From: Dechloromonas sp. UBA6271
Lineage (GTDB): Bacteria > Pseudomonadota > Gammaproteobacteria > Burkholderiales > Rhodocyclaceae
Assembly (NCBI GenBank): GCA_002440665.1
Contig: DJUX01000006.1
Span: 84,695 to 148,694 of the forward strand
Direction of reading: 5' to 3'
Length of the DNA: 64,000 nucleotides
The translations under genes were made by a program, and so were the position numbers. The notes beneath the pieces were generated by a model, which saw nothing but the letters and a program-made list of their open reading frames with translations, did not search any database and was not told the DNA's origin. Below are positions 45,159-56,079 of the stretch, piece by piece. Within the stretch, counting starts at the first letter, position 1. Each line of letters begins with the position of its first letter.

Positions 45159-46004
45159 TCAGGCGCTCTGGCTTTCCAGCGTGTATTTCGCTCCGGTGTC
45201 CTGAGCGAGGATATCGGTCAGTTTCGGCAGGGTTTCGTGCAGCTTCTTTTCCAGCGTCCATGGCGGGTTGATGATGAACATGCCGCTGCCGTTCATGCCG
45301 AAACCGTCTTTCGGCGGTGCGCCGACTTCCAGCGTGACATGCAGCCAGTTCGCCGCGCCGAGCCCCTTCAGTTTGTCCGGCAGTTTGCGCGATTCGAGCT
45401 TGGGCAGCATTGGATACCACAGTGCGTAGGTGCCGGTGGCGAAGCGCCTGAGCGCTTCCTGCAGGCCCTTGACGACGTTCACGTAGTCGTCACGTGTTTC
45501 GTAGGAAGGATCGATCAGCACCAAAGCGCGCCGGGTCGGCGGCGGCAGGATCGCCTTCAGCCCGGCGAACCCGTCGCCGGCGGTGATCGTGACCTGGCGC
45601 CCGGCGCCCTTGAAGCATTCCTGCAGCAGCTTGACGTCGGTGCTGTGCAGTTCATAGAGGCGCAGGCGGTCGCCCTCGCGCAGCAGCTGGCTGGCCAGCC
45701 ACGGCGATCCCGGGTAATGGCGCAACTGGCCGTCCGGGTTGAGCATTTTGACGAATTCCAGATAGTCGACCGCAGCCGGCGGTAGTCCCTTCCTGCCCCA
45801 CAGGCGGCCCACACCGTCGCGGTATTCGCCGAGCTTGCTGGCGTGCGCCGACTCCAGCGCGTAGCGCCCGGCGCCGGCATGGGTGTCGATGACCCAGAAC
45901 GGTGCCGGTTTTTCGCCCATGTACTCGGCGATCTGCAGCAGGATGAGGTGTTTCAGCACGTCGGCATGGTTGCCGGCGTGAAAGGCATGACGGTAGCTGA
46001 GCAT
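45159..46004 (-). CDS. rlmJ: 23S rRNA (adenine-2030-N6)-methyltransferase RlmJ
   Basis: The 281-residue enzyme begins MLSYRHAFHAGNHADVLKH, the RlmJ signature, with the SAM-binding IDTHAGAGRY motif and the catalytic LIDPSYE (DPPY-type) motif near residue 165. It modifies A2030 in 23S rRNA. It converges on the MazG-like gene three bases away. Confidence 0.95.
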   Translation of the reverse strand: MLSYRHAFHAGNHADVLKHLILLQIAEYMGEKPAPFWVIDTHAGAGRYALESAHASKLGEYRDGVGRLWGRKGLPPAAVDYLEFVKMLNPDGQLRHYPGSPWLASQLLREGDRLRLYELHSTDVKLLQECFKGAGRQVTITAGDGFAGLKAILPPPTRRALVLIDPSYETRDDYVNVVKGLQEALRRFATGTYALWYPMLPKLESRKLPDKLKGLGAANWLHVTLEVGAPPKDGFGMNGSGMFIINPPWTLEKKLHETLPKLTDILAQDTGAKYTLESQSA

Positions 46005-46018
46005 GGGTGCCTGAAGGT

Positions 46019-47530
46019 CTAGAGCGGGACGAGGGCGAAGAACTCCAGCCCCTCGGAGGCTTCGAGGCGCCTGCCGATCTGCCAGAGCTGGGGCTCGCCA
46101 GCGGCGGCAAGCTTGAGTTTGTGGCCGCTGGCGAGATGGCCGGGCCGGGCCATGATGCCCGGGAGATTGCCATGGCCTGGCAGTCGGTGAAGGTAGATGC
46201 CGCGCCGGATATCGCCGTGACCCTGCAGATCGACCACGCTGACCTGCGGCGATAGAACCTGCAGGCCGAGTTCGAACCGTCCCTCGGTGTTGGTGGCGAT
46301 GCGCCGGACCAGGCAGACGTGGACCTTGCTCGATTCGCGCGGCTGCAAGGCGACGATGTTGCCGACGCCAACTTTCCAGCTCTCGCCCTGGATGAAGCGG
46401 ACGAGGAAGCCGTCAGGACTCTGGTCGATCAGCGACCATTCGCTAGGCTCGAAGGTTTTCGGACCATGATGGCTGGCGGCGTCGGCCGAGCGCCGGGAGT
46501 GGGGGCTGGCCTCGATGAAGGGAATGACCTGGGCGATGCCGCCGACCATGTCAGCGTGCGGTTTGAAGCGCTTGCGCGCGAAGCGGCGCATCGAACGGCC
46601 GCCGAGCGCCAGTTGCAGGGTGTGCAGCAGGGCAGGGGGAATATCGAGACCGGGTTCCTCGGTGGCTTCCGGATGACGGTTGACCGATTTGTCGAGGACA
46701 TTCAGAACACCGCTGCAATCGATGATAATGCCGTCGAATATCGGGGTGCCCTGGGGCAGGCGTTGCAGAGGCGTGCCAGGGTTGCCTTCTTCTGGGCGAA
46801 CCACGAAGCTGGAGGGGCTGGCCTTGGTGGTGTTTGTTTCGGGTGTTACTTCGGCAACGACGGCATGGACCGCCAATTGCTGCGTACAGAAGATGGCTGC
46901 TGCCAGTTCGGCGCGGGCCAGTTTGCTGGGTTCCAGGTAAGCGAACAGTAAAGCACTCAGATACTGGTGCTCAATCGGGGAAATATTCTCATCGGGAAGT
47001 CTGGAGCAAAAACCGCGGGCTGTCTGGTAGAGTTCGTGCAGCATCGTCCAAGAAGAAGAGGGTTTTGCGTAAGTACGGTACGCCAACTGCTGACGCCTGG
47101 CCAGGAGCGTCATTGCGCACAAGGCTGCTCGCTGGAACATGCGGGCCAAGGTCTTGTGCTGATTCCCTTGCATGATGGCCTTGGCGATATCGAAATAGCC
47201 GCAAGCAAGCGCCTTCATCAGATTGTCGGCTGCGAGGGCGGATGTCGTGGCTGCCAGCGGCAGCGGCAGTTCAGCATAATCGATATGCCGTTCAAGTACT
47301 GGTAGTGCCTTTTCTGCTTCCTGACGGGCATCTTCGAGCAGTTTGAAACGCATGTGGAGGTTCTGCTGCTTGACTATGGCAGGAATGACCCGAGCCGTCA
47401 GTTCGGTGACCACTTCGTAGGACGACAGGCCGGCCACCGTATCCAGCAGCTCGCGCACCTCGACCGCCTTCCTTTCAGCCGGTGGCTGGAACGAGAGCAG
47501 ATCGCGAAACAGTCTAAGCGCAGACTTCAT
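46019..47530 (-). CDS. Large protein of unknown function with a possible C-terminal PilZ-like domain
   Basis: The ATG at 47530 gives 503 residues; one at 47599 would add 23. The first two thirds are mostly helical with no recognised motif. From about residue 360 the chain turns to beta strands: EWSLIDQSPDGFLVRF, then VGVGNIVALQPRESSKVHVCLVRRIATNTEGRFELGLQVLSP. This S/R-x-x-(x)n-G and strand layout is like a PilZ c-di-GMP-binding barrel, though the key RxxxR motif is only loosely matched (RRSADAASHHGPKTF precedes it). No signal peptide or membrane span is seen. A membrane diguanylate cyclase is encoded nearby (48824), so a c-di-GMP link is possible but unproven. Confidence 0.55.
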   Translation of the reverse strand: MKSALRLFRDLLSFQPPAERKAVEVRELLDTVAGLSSYEVVTELTARVIPAIVKQQNLHMRFKLLEDARQEAEKALPVLERHIDYAELPLPLAATTSALAADNLMKALACGYFDIAKAIMQGNQHKTLARMFQRAALCAMTLLARRQQLAYRTYAKPSSSWTMLHELYQTARGFCSRLPDENISPIEHQYLSALLFAYLEPSKLARAELAAAIFCTQQLAVHAVVAEVTPETNTTKASPSSFVVRPEEGNPGTPLQRLPQGTPIFDGIIIDCSGVLNVLDKSVNRHPEATEEPGLDIPPALLHTLQLALGGRSMRRFARKRFKPHADMVGGIAQVIPFIEASPHSRRSADAASHHGPKTFEPSEWSLIDQSPDGFLVRFIQGESWKVGVGNIVALQPRESSKVHVCLVRRIATNTEGRFELGLQVLSPQVSVVDLQGHGDIRRGIYLHRLPGHGNLPGIMARPGHLASGHKLKLAAAGEPQLWQIGRRLEASEGLEFFALVPL

Positions 47531-47619
47531 GGCTCGATATAAGTGGAATTTGGGCGAATTATCCTGCAAATGTTCATGGAACACCGTGGCATGTTTCACG
47601 GTTTACGTATACTTGGACG

Positions 47620-47979
47620 ATGGATTTACTAGAATTGCTCGTTCTCGGGCTGCTGGGGGCCGGTGTCTGGCTCTGGCTGGACAGCCTAAAAGCACGCGAA
47701 ATCGGCGTTCGTGTGGCGCAGACGGCATGTGCCGAAGAAGGGCTGCAACTGCTCGACGAAACCGTCGTCATCCGCTCGTTACGGCCGGCGCGCGACGATG
47801 ACGGGCAGCTGAAACTGCGCCGCATCTATGCCTTCGAATACAGCGACAACGGCGACAACCGGCGGCCCGGCAGCGTCACCATGCTCGGCCACCGGGTCGA
47901 GTTCCTGCATCTCCGTCCCCAACTCTACGTGGTGCCCAAGGCACCGGAAACTCATGAAACCGACTATCGAAACGATTGA
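47620..47979 (+). CDS. DUF3301 small membrane protein
   Basis: This 119-residue protein starts with one membrane helix (LLELLVLGLLGAGVWLWLDSL) and continues with ARExGVRVAQTACAEEGLQLLDETV and RIYAFEYSDNGDNRRPGSVTMLGHRVEFLHL, the DUF3301 signature. Its role is unknown. It overlaps the following mutarotase gene by 26 bases in another frame, a common arrangement for coupled genes. Confidence 0.88.
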   Translation: MDLLELLVLGLLGAGVWLWLDSLKAREIGVRVAQTACAEEGLQLLDETVVIRSLRPARDDDGQLKLRRIYAFEYSDNGDNRRPGSVTMLGHRVEFLHLRPQLYVVPKAPETHETDYRND

Positions 47980-48802
47980 ATTTCACGGCATCGAAGCCTT
48001 GCGCCTGCACGGGCCGCGCGGCTCGTCTGCCATCATCAGCCGGTTGGGCGCCCAGCTCCTGTCGTGGAACACCCCCGATGGCCGCGAGCGCTTGTTTCTT
48101 TCCGAGCGTGCCATGTTCGACGGCAGCGTGGCGATCCGCGGCGGCATTCCGGTCTGCTTTCCGCAGTTTGCCGGCCTCGGCGACCTGCCCAAGCACGGCT
48201 TTGTGCGTACCCGCGAATGGTCGGTCGCCACCCAGCGCTGCGGTGACGATTACGCGCTGGTGACGCTGGAAATCGCCGATGACGCAGAGACGCGCGCCCT
48301 ATGGCCGCACGCCTTCCGCGCCGAAATTACCGTGATGCTGGAGGTCGACCGCATCGATGTCGAATTTTGCGTCGTCAATACCGGTGCGGCGCCGTTCGCG
48401 TTCACCGGCGCGCTGCATTCCTATCTGCGCGTTGTCCAGGTCGAAGATGTAGTGCTCGAAGGCCTCTACGGCCACGACTACCGCGATGCCGCCAACGCTG
48501 ACCGGATCGTTCGCGAAACCGGCACCGAGCTGATCGTCGAGGGCGAGGTCGACCGCGTCTACCACGGTGTCCGGCGCCCGCAACTGCTGAAGGCCGGCAA
48601 CCTGACCCTCGGCATCCAGAGTCAGGGCTTTCCCGATGTGGTGGTATGGAATCCGTGGCTCGATCGCTGTGCCGGCATCAAGGACATGCCGGCCGACGGC
48701 TGGCGGCACATGCTTTGCGTCGAGGCCGCCATTGCCCGTCAGCCGGCGACCTTGCCTGCCGGCGAGGAGTGGTACGGGCGGCAGACGCTGGTCGCTGTGT
48801 AA
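47954..48802 (+). CDS. D-hexose-6-phosphate mutarotase (YeaD-like aldose 1-epimerase)
   Basis: The 282-residue protein has the galactose-mutarotase fold with the YeaD-type motifs GGIPVCFPQFAGLGDLPKHGFVRTREW (catalytic His) and FTGALHSYLRV, plus VVWNPW and a late catalytic Glu in CVEAA. It interconverts the anomers of hexose 6-phosphates. The start is fixed by MKPTIETIEFHG, inside the end of the DUF3301 gene. Confidence 0.92.
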   Translation: MKPTIETIEFHGIEALRLHGPRGSSAIISRLGAQLLSWNTPDGRERLFLSERAMFDGSVAIRGGIPVCFPQFAGLGDLPKHGFVRTREWSVATQRCGDDYALVTLEIADDAETRALWPHAFRAEITVMLEVDRIDVEFCVVNTGAAPFAFTGALHSYLRVVQVEDVVLEGLYGHDYRDAANADRIVRETGTELIVEGEVDRVYHGVRRPQLLKAGNLTLGIQSQGFPDVVVWNPWLDRCAGIKDMPADGWRHMLCVEAAIARQPATLPAGEEWYGRQTLVAV

Positions 48803-48823
48803 CTGAATCCGTATGGCTGCCGG

Positions 48824-50584
48824 TTAGCCAGCCGGTTGCAGTTCCAGCGGCCCGGCGACGCGGTTGCGGCCGGATTCCTTTGCGTGATAGAGCCATTCAT
48901 CCGCCTCGTGGAGCAACTGGTCGAGGCTTTCATGTTCGCCGCGCTCGGCGATACCGAAACTTGCCGACAGCCGGATCGGCTTGCGCGGCGAACCCAGGCG
49001 CAGGGCAGCGATTTTCACGCGCAGACGTTCGGCCAGTTGCGCGGCCTGGGCGGCGCTGGTTTCCGGCAGCAGGATGGCGAATTCCTCGCCGCCCCAGCGC
49101 GCCGCGATGTCGCCGCCACGGCAGACTTCCGCGAGGAGCTGGGACACTGCCTGCAGGACCCGGTCACCCATCGCGTGCCCGTGGTTGTCGTTGATCGCCT
49201 TAAAGAAATCGATGTCGACCATCATCGCCGCCAGCGGGCGCTGGCTGCGCTGGGCCGTGCTCCACACCGGGCCGGCGTGTTCGAGGAAGGCACGCCGGTT
49301 AGACAGCCCGGTCAGCAGGTCGGTGCGGGCGAGCTGCTCGGCCTGCAGGCGGGCGCGCTGGTACTGGCGCATCCGGTAGGCGAGCGCCAGGGCGAGCAGG
49401 ATGCCTTCGGCGACGACACCCCAGCCGGCTGCGTGGAAGGCGAGCGGCGAATAGGCGAGGCCGAACCAGACGGCCAGCGCGGTCGTCGAGGTACCGACCA
49501 TGGCGGTCAGCGCGGCGGCGAGGAAGTAGCGGGCGGCGACCTGGCCATGACGGATCGCGATGAGCCCGAGCCAGACCATGACGAGCGAGAACAGCAGGAC
49601 GAAGGCGAAGGCGAACAGCACGGCATCCTGTTGCCGTTCGAGCGCGATCGTCAGGAAGATCGTGAACAGCCCAGACAGCGACATCCAGCGGATCAGGCGG
49701 TGAATACCCGGTGAGTGCTGGCGGAGGTTGAGAAAGCCGTCGGCGAAGCGCAGGCCGAGGCAGCCGAAGATCACCATCATCAGCGGAATGGCGTATTGCT
49801 GGATGGCAGTATTTCCAGGCCACAGCCAGATGTAGCCGTGGCCGGTGTAGCTGATATGGGCCAGCGTGAAGCTGCCGAGATAGAAGGTGTAGTCGAGGTA
49901 GCTGCGCTCGCGCAGGCCGATATAGAGCATGGCGTTGTAGGCGATCAGCGCCAGCAGGAAGCCATAGAGCAGGCCGTAGCCGTAGTCGTACTGCCGCTGC
50001 AGGGCACCGATCTGGGCATTGTCGAGCAGGCGGACCGGCAGCAGCAGCGGGTCCGGCGTTTCCACCCGCAGGAAAATTTCGCTCTGTCCGGGCGGCAGGG
50101 TGAGGTCGAAGACGTAGCCAAGGCCGGGCAGGGGGTGCTGCGCCGCTGCGTCGCCATCGCCGGCAGTCTTGTACAGGAGCATTTCGCCGTCCTGGACGAG
50201 ATAGACGTCGATGCGGTCGAGCCAGGAAATTTCCAGTTGCAGGCGGCGTTCGGCAGGACGCAGCGCGCCGTTATCGATGGCCAGGTGCAGCCAGACCGGG
50301 CGCGCACCGATGCCGAACTTGAGCACCTCTTCGTGGCCGCGGACGAAGGCGCCCCCGCGCAGCCGCCCGTGTGCTTCGTCGAGCGTCAGCGGGCGGCCCT
50401 TCTCGATCATGACCTCCATCCAGCGGCCAAGCGGTTCGGCGGGCAGGGATTCGAGGCCGGCGGCATGGAGCAGGACTGCCTGCATTGCCAGCAGCCAGAA
50501 CAGCGCGACGCGGACCAGCCGGCGCAGGGCCGGCGGGGCGGAAGTGGGGCGACAGCATGAAGGAGGGCGGGTGGAAGCAGGCAT
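48824..50584 (-). CDS. Membrane diguanylate cyclase with a 7TMR-DISM sensor
   Basis: The product has 586 residues: a signal-like N-terminal helix, an extracellular 7TMR-DISMED2 beta domain (PVWLHLAIDNGALRPAERRLQLEISWLDRIDVY), seven transmembrane helices from about residue 190 to 400, and a C-terminal GGDEF domain with the active-site RWGGEEF and DIDFFKAINDNHGHAMGDRVL. It should make cyclic di-GMP. The active-site motif is GGEEF, which is normally active, and no inhibitory RxxD was clearly seen. The ATG at 50584 was preferred; an earlier one at 50653 is possible. Confidence 0.9.
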   Translation of the reverse strand: MPASTRPPSCCRPTSAPPALRRLVRVALFWLLAMQAVLLHAAGLESLPAEPLGRWMEVMIEKGRPLTLDEAHGRLRGGAFVRGHEEVLKFGIGARPVWLHLAIDNGALRPAERRLQLEISWLDRIDVYLVQDGEMLLYKTAGDGDAAAQHPLPGLGYVFDLTLPPGQSEIFLRVETPDPLLLPVRLLDNAQIGALQRQYDYGYGLLYGFLLALIAYNAMLYIGLRERSYLDYTFYLGSFTLAHISYTGHGYIWLWPGNTAIQQYAIPLMMVIFGCLGLRFADGFLNLRQHSPGIHRLIRWMSLSGLFTIFLTIALERQQDAVLFAFAFVLLFSLVMVWLGLIAIRHGQVAARYFLAAALTAMVGTSTTALAVWFGLAYSPLAFHAAGWGVVAEGILLALALAYRMRQYQRARLQAEQLARTDLLTGLSNRRAFLEHAGPVWSTAQRSQRPLAAMMVDIDFFKAINDNHGHAMGDRVLQAVSQLLAEVCRGGDIAARWGGEEFAILLPETSAAQAAQLAERLRVKIAALRLGSPRKPIRLSASFGIAERGEHESLDQLLHEADEWLYHAKESGRNRVAGPLELQPAG

Positions 50585-50747
50585 GGTTGGCAAAGTAGCT
50601 GCGCCATTCGTTATATAGGTATGAAATTTGCCACGATTGCTGCATAACAGCAATTAAAGTAGGGTGATTATTTGATCTGGATTGGCGCCTGGGCGCCGGC
50701 TTTTCGCTAGGCTTGCATTTTCACCCCCGGTTGCCGCCTGCCTTGCC

Positions 50748-51479
50748 ATGAAAATCCAGCCCTTCTCGCTCGCCACACTGCGCCTTTCCCTGGTCGACGG
50801 CTGGCGTCTGGCCAATGCCACGCGCGGTGTCAGCATCGCCTATTCGCTGCTTTTCGTCTGTGGCGGCGTGGCGATCATGGGCGGCTTGCTGGCGCAGGGC
50901 TGGTCGCCCTTCGTGATCGCCGCGGCGGGGGCCTTCATGCTGGTCGGGCCGGCGATCCTGGCCGGTTTTTTCGGGATAGCGCGGGCTTTCGAGGCGGGCG
51001 AACGGGTGACGGCGGGCGCCGTGGTCGCCGGCTTCGGCGGCGCGGCGCGGGCCCTGTGGGCGCTGGCGCTGGTCTGCGGCCTGCTGTTCATGATCTTCGT
51101 CACCGACGCCGCCATCCTCTATGCCTACATGGTGGGCGCGACGCCGGTCTGGCTGAGCAAGGCGATTCCGGCGGCGGCCGGTGTGGTCAGCTTCGTCAAA
51201 TGGGCGGCAGTTTCGGGCTTTGTCGTCGCGCTGCTGCTGTTCTGCATTTCGGCGTTTTCCGTGCCGCTGCTGTGCGAGCGGCGGGCCGGGCTGGTCGACG
51301 CGGTGGTGACCAGCGTGCGCGTCGTGTTCGGCAATTTCGGGCCGGCCATTTCGTGGGCTTTTTTGCTGTCGACCGCAACCATCGCCAGCGTCCTGCTACT
51401 GCCGCTTCTGCCGCTGACCCTGCCGTGGCTCGCCTACGCCAGCCGCGCGCTTTATCGCCGGGTCTTGCCGCCGGGCTGA
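50748..51479 (+). CDS. DUF2189 membrane protein
   Basis: This 243-residue protein has about six membrane helices and the DUF2189 pattern (IAYSLLFVCGGVAIMGGLLAQGWSPFVIAAAGAFMLVGPAILAGFFGIARAFE, and a second half with SVPLLCERRAGLVDAVVTSVR). Members are of unknown function. A copy of the dispersed motif lies near its end. It is divergent from the cyclase and is followed by prfC. Confidence 0.85.
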   Translation: MKIQPFSLATLRLSLVDGWRLANATRGVSIAYSLLFVCGGVAIMGGLLAQGWSPFVIAAAGAFMLVGPAILAGFFGIARAFEAGERVTAGAVVAGFGGAARALWALALVCGLLFMIFVTDAAILYAYMVGATPVWLSKAIPAAAGVVSFVKWAAVSGFVVALLLFCISAFSVPLLCERRAGLVDAVVTSVRVVFGNFGPAISWAFLLSTATIASVLLLPLLPLTLPWLAYASRALYRRVLPPG

Positions 51480-51480
51480 A

Positions 51481-51515
51481 TCTTCGTTGCATCGCAGCAA
51501 CGGTATAATTGCGGA
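51481..51515 (+). promoter_or_regulatory. Probable prfC promoter
   Basis: A consensus TATAAT at 51504-51509 lies about 30 bases before the prfC GTG. No good -35 is visible at the right spacing. It overlaps the intergenic region after the DUF2189 stop. Confidence 0.45.
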
Positions 51516-51539
51516 CTTTCCGCTATTTAGCCGCTCGCC

Positions 51540-53110
<1,571 letters not shown>

Positions 53111-53114
<4 letters not shown>

Positions 53115-53560
53115 CCGCGGCGGCTGGCCAGCAGGCGGTCGAGCTGGTTGGCGAAAGCCTGGCGGTCGGCCTGGCTGAAGGCGGGCGGGCCGCCGGTTTC
53201 GACGCCGCTGCTGCGCAGGACGTCCATGAAATTGCGCATGTCCAGCGTCTGCCGGATGTTTTCCTTGCTGTAGAGTTCGCCGCGCGGGTTCAATGCCAGC
53301 GCGCCTTTGTCGATCACTGCGGCAGCCAGCGGTATGTCGGCGGTGATGACCAGATCGCCCGTCTGAGCTTGTTCGACGATGTGGTTGTCGGCCACATCGA
53401 AGCCCTTGGGCACCTGAATCGCCCGGATGCTTGGATAGGGCGGCGTCTTCAGCCACTGGTTGGCGACCAGCGTCAGCGGCAGCCTGGTGCGCTCGGCGAC
53501 GCGATAGAGAATTTCCTTGATGACGCCGGGGCAGGCGTCGGCATCGACCCAGATATGCAT
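53111..53560 (-). CDS. yaiI: YaiI/YqxD-family (DUF188) protein
   Basis: The 149-residue protein has the DUF188 PIN-like fold: HIWVDADACPGVIKEIL at the N-terminus, DLVITADIPLAAAVIDKGALALNPRGELY in the middle and NFMDVLRSSGVETGGPPAFSQADRQAFANQLDRLL at the end. The acidic residues resemble a nuclease site but no activity is established. It converges on prfC with overlapping stops. Confidence 0.9.
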
Positions 53561-53606
53561 GGGGAGTCCGGTGGTGGCTGACCCCCGATGATACCTCCCG
53601 GCGAGG

Positions 53607-53918
53607 TCAGCGCAGGGGAATGACGATGGGCGAAATGCCGATGGTCACGGCCGGCGCCGGGCGCGGCACGTAGTAATTTGGTTGATAGACCACCGGCGGC
53701 GGCCCGTAGTACACCGGCGCCGGCGCGTAATAAGGCGCATAAACGGCCGGGCCGCGGTAATGGTGGTGATGGCGGTAATACTCGTGGCCCCGGCCACGGT
53801 CATCGTAGTAGCGGTAGTCACGGTCATGGCCGCGGCCATCGGCGAATGCGGCCGAGGCGGAGAGGGAGAGAATGGCGCCGGTGAGGGTGGCGGCAAGGAT
53901 TTTGGTCAGGGTTTTCAT
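53607..53918 (-). CDS. Small secreted Tyr/His/Pro-rich protein
   Basis: The ATG at 53918, with AGGAGAACGAAG directly upstream, gives 103 residues. A signal peptide (cleavage after SASAAFA) precedes a stretch of Asp/Arg/Tyr/His (GHDRDYRYYDDRGRGHEYYRHH) and then Pro/Tyr repeats (APYYAPAPVYYGPPPVVYQP). It resembles the small proteins at 22412 and 29922. Its role is unknown; a metal-binding or surface role would be speculation. Confidence 0.65.
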   Translation of the reverse strand: MKTLTKILAATLTGAILSLSASAAFADGRGHDRDYRYYDDRGRGHEYYRHHHHYRGPAVYAPYYAPAPVYYGPPPVVYQPNYYVPRPAPAVTIGISPIVIPLR

Positions 53919-54091
53919 CTTCGTTCTCCTGCTGTTCAAGGTGCCGGCCACGCTGGGCCGGACTGCATGAACGAAGGATAACGGGGCCGCTCCGGCCAAG
54001 CTGTTAAGATTTGTAAGCAAATGTAGATCGGCGCTCGTCCGCCGGATTTGGGATAATGCCTACCTTTCCCGCAACGACGACTCACCTGCCC

Positions 54092-54991
54092 ATGTCCATC
54101 CAATGGTTCCCCGGTCACATGACCTCCGCCCGCAAAAAGGCGGCCGAAACGCTGGCCATGGCCGATGTTGTTGTCGAAGTGCTCGACGCCCGCCTGCCGC
54201 AGGCGAGCAGCAATCCGATGATTCATGAGCTGCGCGCCTTTCGCCAGCGACCCTGCCTAAAGCTGCTGAACAAGGCCGACATGGCCGATCCGGTCGCGAC
54301 CAAGGCCTGGCTCGACTATTTTGCCCAGCAGCCCGGCGTCAAGGCGGTGGCGATCAGTTGCAAGAAGCCGGGCGACGTCGCGCGCGTGCCGGCGCTCGCC
54401 CAGCAACTGGCGCCGCATCGCAACGATGCCGTCAAGCCGCTGCGCCTGATGATCATGGGCATCCCCAACGTCGGCAAATCGACGCTGCTCAATGCGCTGG
54501 TCAAGAAAAGGGTGGCCGCCGTCGGTGACCAGCCGGCGGTGACCAAGAGCCAGCAGCGCATCGACATCAGTTCGCGGCTGACTCTCTACGACACCCCGGG
54601 CATGCTGTGGCCGAAGATCGCCCACCCGGTCGACGGCCTGATGCTCGCCGCCAGCCACGCGGTCGGCGTCAACGCCTACATCGACATCGAGGTCGCCACC
54701 TTTCTCGCCGGCTTCCTGCTCGAGCATTACCCGGCAATGCTCACGGCCCGCTATGGTTTTGCCACGGAAGGCAGCGACGCCGTAGCGGTCATCGAAGCCA
54801 TTGCCAAGAAGCGTGGCTGCATCATCAAGGGTCGCGGCGGCGAACTCGATCTCGAAAAAGCGGCGTCGATCCTGTTGATCGATTACCGCAATGGTGCGCT
54901 CGGTCGAATTAGTCTCGAAACTCCGGCACTGCGTGCAGCGCGGGCGAGCGAATTGAAGCACGCTGCTACGGTCGACGGCGAAAAAGACTGA
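54092..54991 (+). CDS. ylqF: Ribosome biogenesis GTPase YlqF (RbgA-like)
   Basis: The 299-residue protein has the circularly permuted GTPase order: the NKAD base-recognition motif (LLNKADMAD, near residue 60) comes before the P-loop GIPNVGKSTL (near residue 127) and DTPGML. It begins MSIQWFPGHMTSARKKAAE, the family start. The C-terminal helical domain should contact the large subunit. A copy of the dispersed motif overlaps its last codons. Confidence 0.93.
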   Translation: MSIQWFPGHMTSARKKAAETLAMADVVVEVLDARLPQASSNPMIHELRAFRQRPCLKLLNKADMADPVATKAWLDYFAQQPGVKAVAISCKKPGDVARVPALAQQLAPHRNDAVKPLRLMIMGIPNVGKSTLLNALVKKRVAAVGDQPAVTKSQQRIDISSRLTLYDTPGMLWPKIAHPVDGLMLAASHAVGVNAYIDIEVATFLAGFLLEHYPAMLTARYGFATEGSDAVAVIEAIAKKRGCIIKGRGGELDLEKAASILLIDYRNGALGRISLETPALRAARASELKHAATVDGEKD

Positions 54992-55008
54992 AAAACGAGG
55001 GGAATAGC

Positions 55009-55795
55009 ATGGAAAACGAGCTTTCTCTTACGCAGTTTCTTGCACGCCTGGGTTGCCCGTTGCGAATCGGTTACTACTGGTCTGCAAAATCAGAAGACAA
55101 TTCCAGAGTGATCTTTACGATTTGGTCAGATCAACTTAATGGTGATTTATACGAACTCTGGCCAAGCGTTGACCCTCTTCCAGATTGGACGAGGCTGCCC
55201 GGGGCTCACGAATGGCGTCGTCACATAGATGTGGCTCGTGGTGAGAGCGTCGAAATTCTCGGGGTGCTCTGCCATGCAGTCGATCCAGCAGCCAGAAGGA
55301 GGGAGCGTGCATATTATGATGAGCGATCTCTCTTGGTGTTGGCGCTTGAGGAGAAAGATGGTGAAACTTTTGCCAGAGTCGTCGGTGAGGTTGGTGTTGA
55401 TATTGCAAGAGATGCTCGGGTTCGCGGACACGTAACTCCACAGCGATCTGCTTTAATGACATCTTCGATGCTGTCCCCGAGGGCGCTGAATTTCCTGAGC
55501 GGCGTAATGCATATGGAACTGAGTTTCGGCGAGACCCGATGGTGGGCGATTACGTGCTGCGAAGAGCAAAAGGACAATGCGAGTATTGTGGCAAGGATGG
55601 ATTTTTAATGCCAAATGGGCAAAATACCTTGAAGCACATCACCTCGTCGCGCTTGGAAATAATGGGCCGGACACCGCAGGCAACGTGATCGCACTATGTC
55701 CTGAACACCATCGAGAATCCCACTTCGGTGTTGAGGCCGAAGCACTAAACGCCAGGATGCTTGGGATCGTTCAACAACTTTGTGATTCAAGGTGA
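55009..55795 (+). pseudogene. HNH endonuclease gene broken by two single-base losses
   Basis: The ATG at 55009 opens a frame coding an N-terminal domain of about 145 residues (MENELSLTQFLARLGCPLR). The frame then stops matching. Reading continues in the next frame from about 55458 with NDIFDAVPEGAEF, GDYVLRRAKGQCEYCGKDGF, and shifts again near 55616 to KYLEAHHLVALGNNGPDTAG and NVIALCPEHHRESHFG. Together these give a normal HNH nuclease with two CxxC/CxxH zinc pairs and the HH core. Restoring one T in the run near 55452 and one A in the run near 55614 yields an unbroken protein of about 262 residues. Lower GC than its neighbours suggests acquisition. It may be a real pseudogene or a sequencing error. 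Confidence 0.75.
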
Positions 55796-55800
55796 AGCAG

Positions 55801-55993
55801 ATGACGAAAATTGACGCCTACGAACTCAGAAATTCTGACTGCCTTTGAGAACGGCCAACTGGAATCTGTCGCGACCAAGGCGGCGCTTGTGAAGTTCAAG
55901 GCGACAGCACGCGCCATCGCCACCATGGATGGCCGCGTCAATGTCGGGGTGTCGCCGGGTGACTTGGAGCGCGTTGGCAAGTATTTGAAGTAA
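55801..55993 (+). pseudogene. Small gene, start region possibly frameshifted
   Basis: ATG at 55801 begins MTKIDAYEL but ends quickly. In another frame TTG at 55811 opens 60 residues (NSEILTAFENGQLESVATKAALVKFKATARAIATMDGR) to 55993. Losing one A near 55807 would join them as MTKLTPTNSEIL. It could therefore be one small protein with a third homopolymer change, or simply a TTG-started gene. Function unknown. Confidence 0.4.
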
Positions 55994-56079
55994 AGCTCGG
56001 GTAGCGCAAAGTACCGGTTAAACACTGATTGATTAGTCACACCGACGCAAGCCGGTCACCAGTCCGCTTGTTTTCCTAG

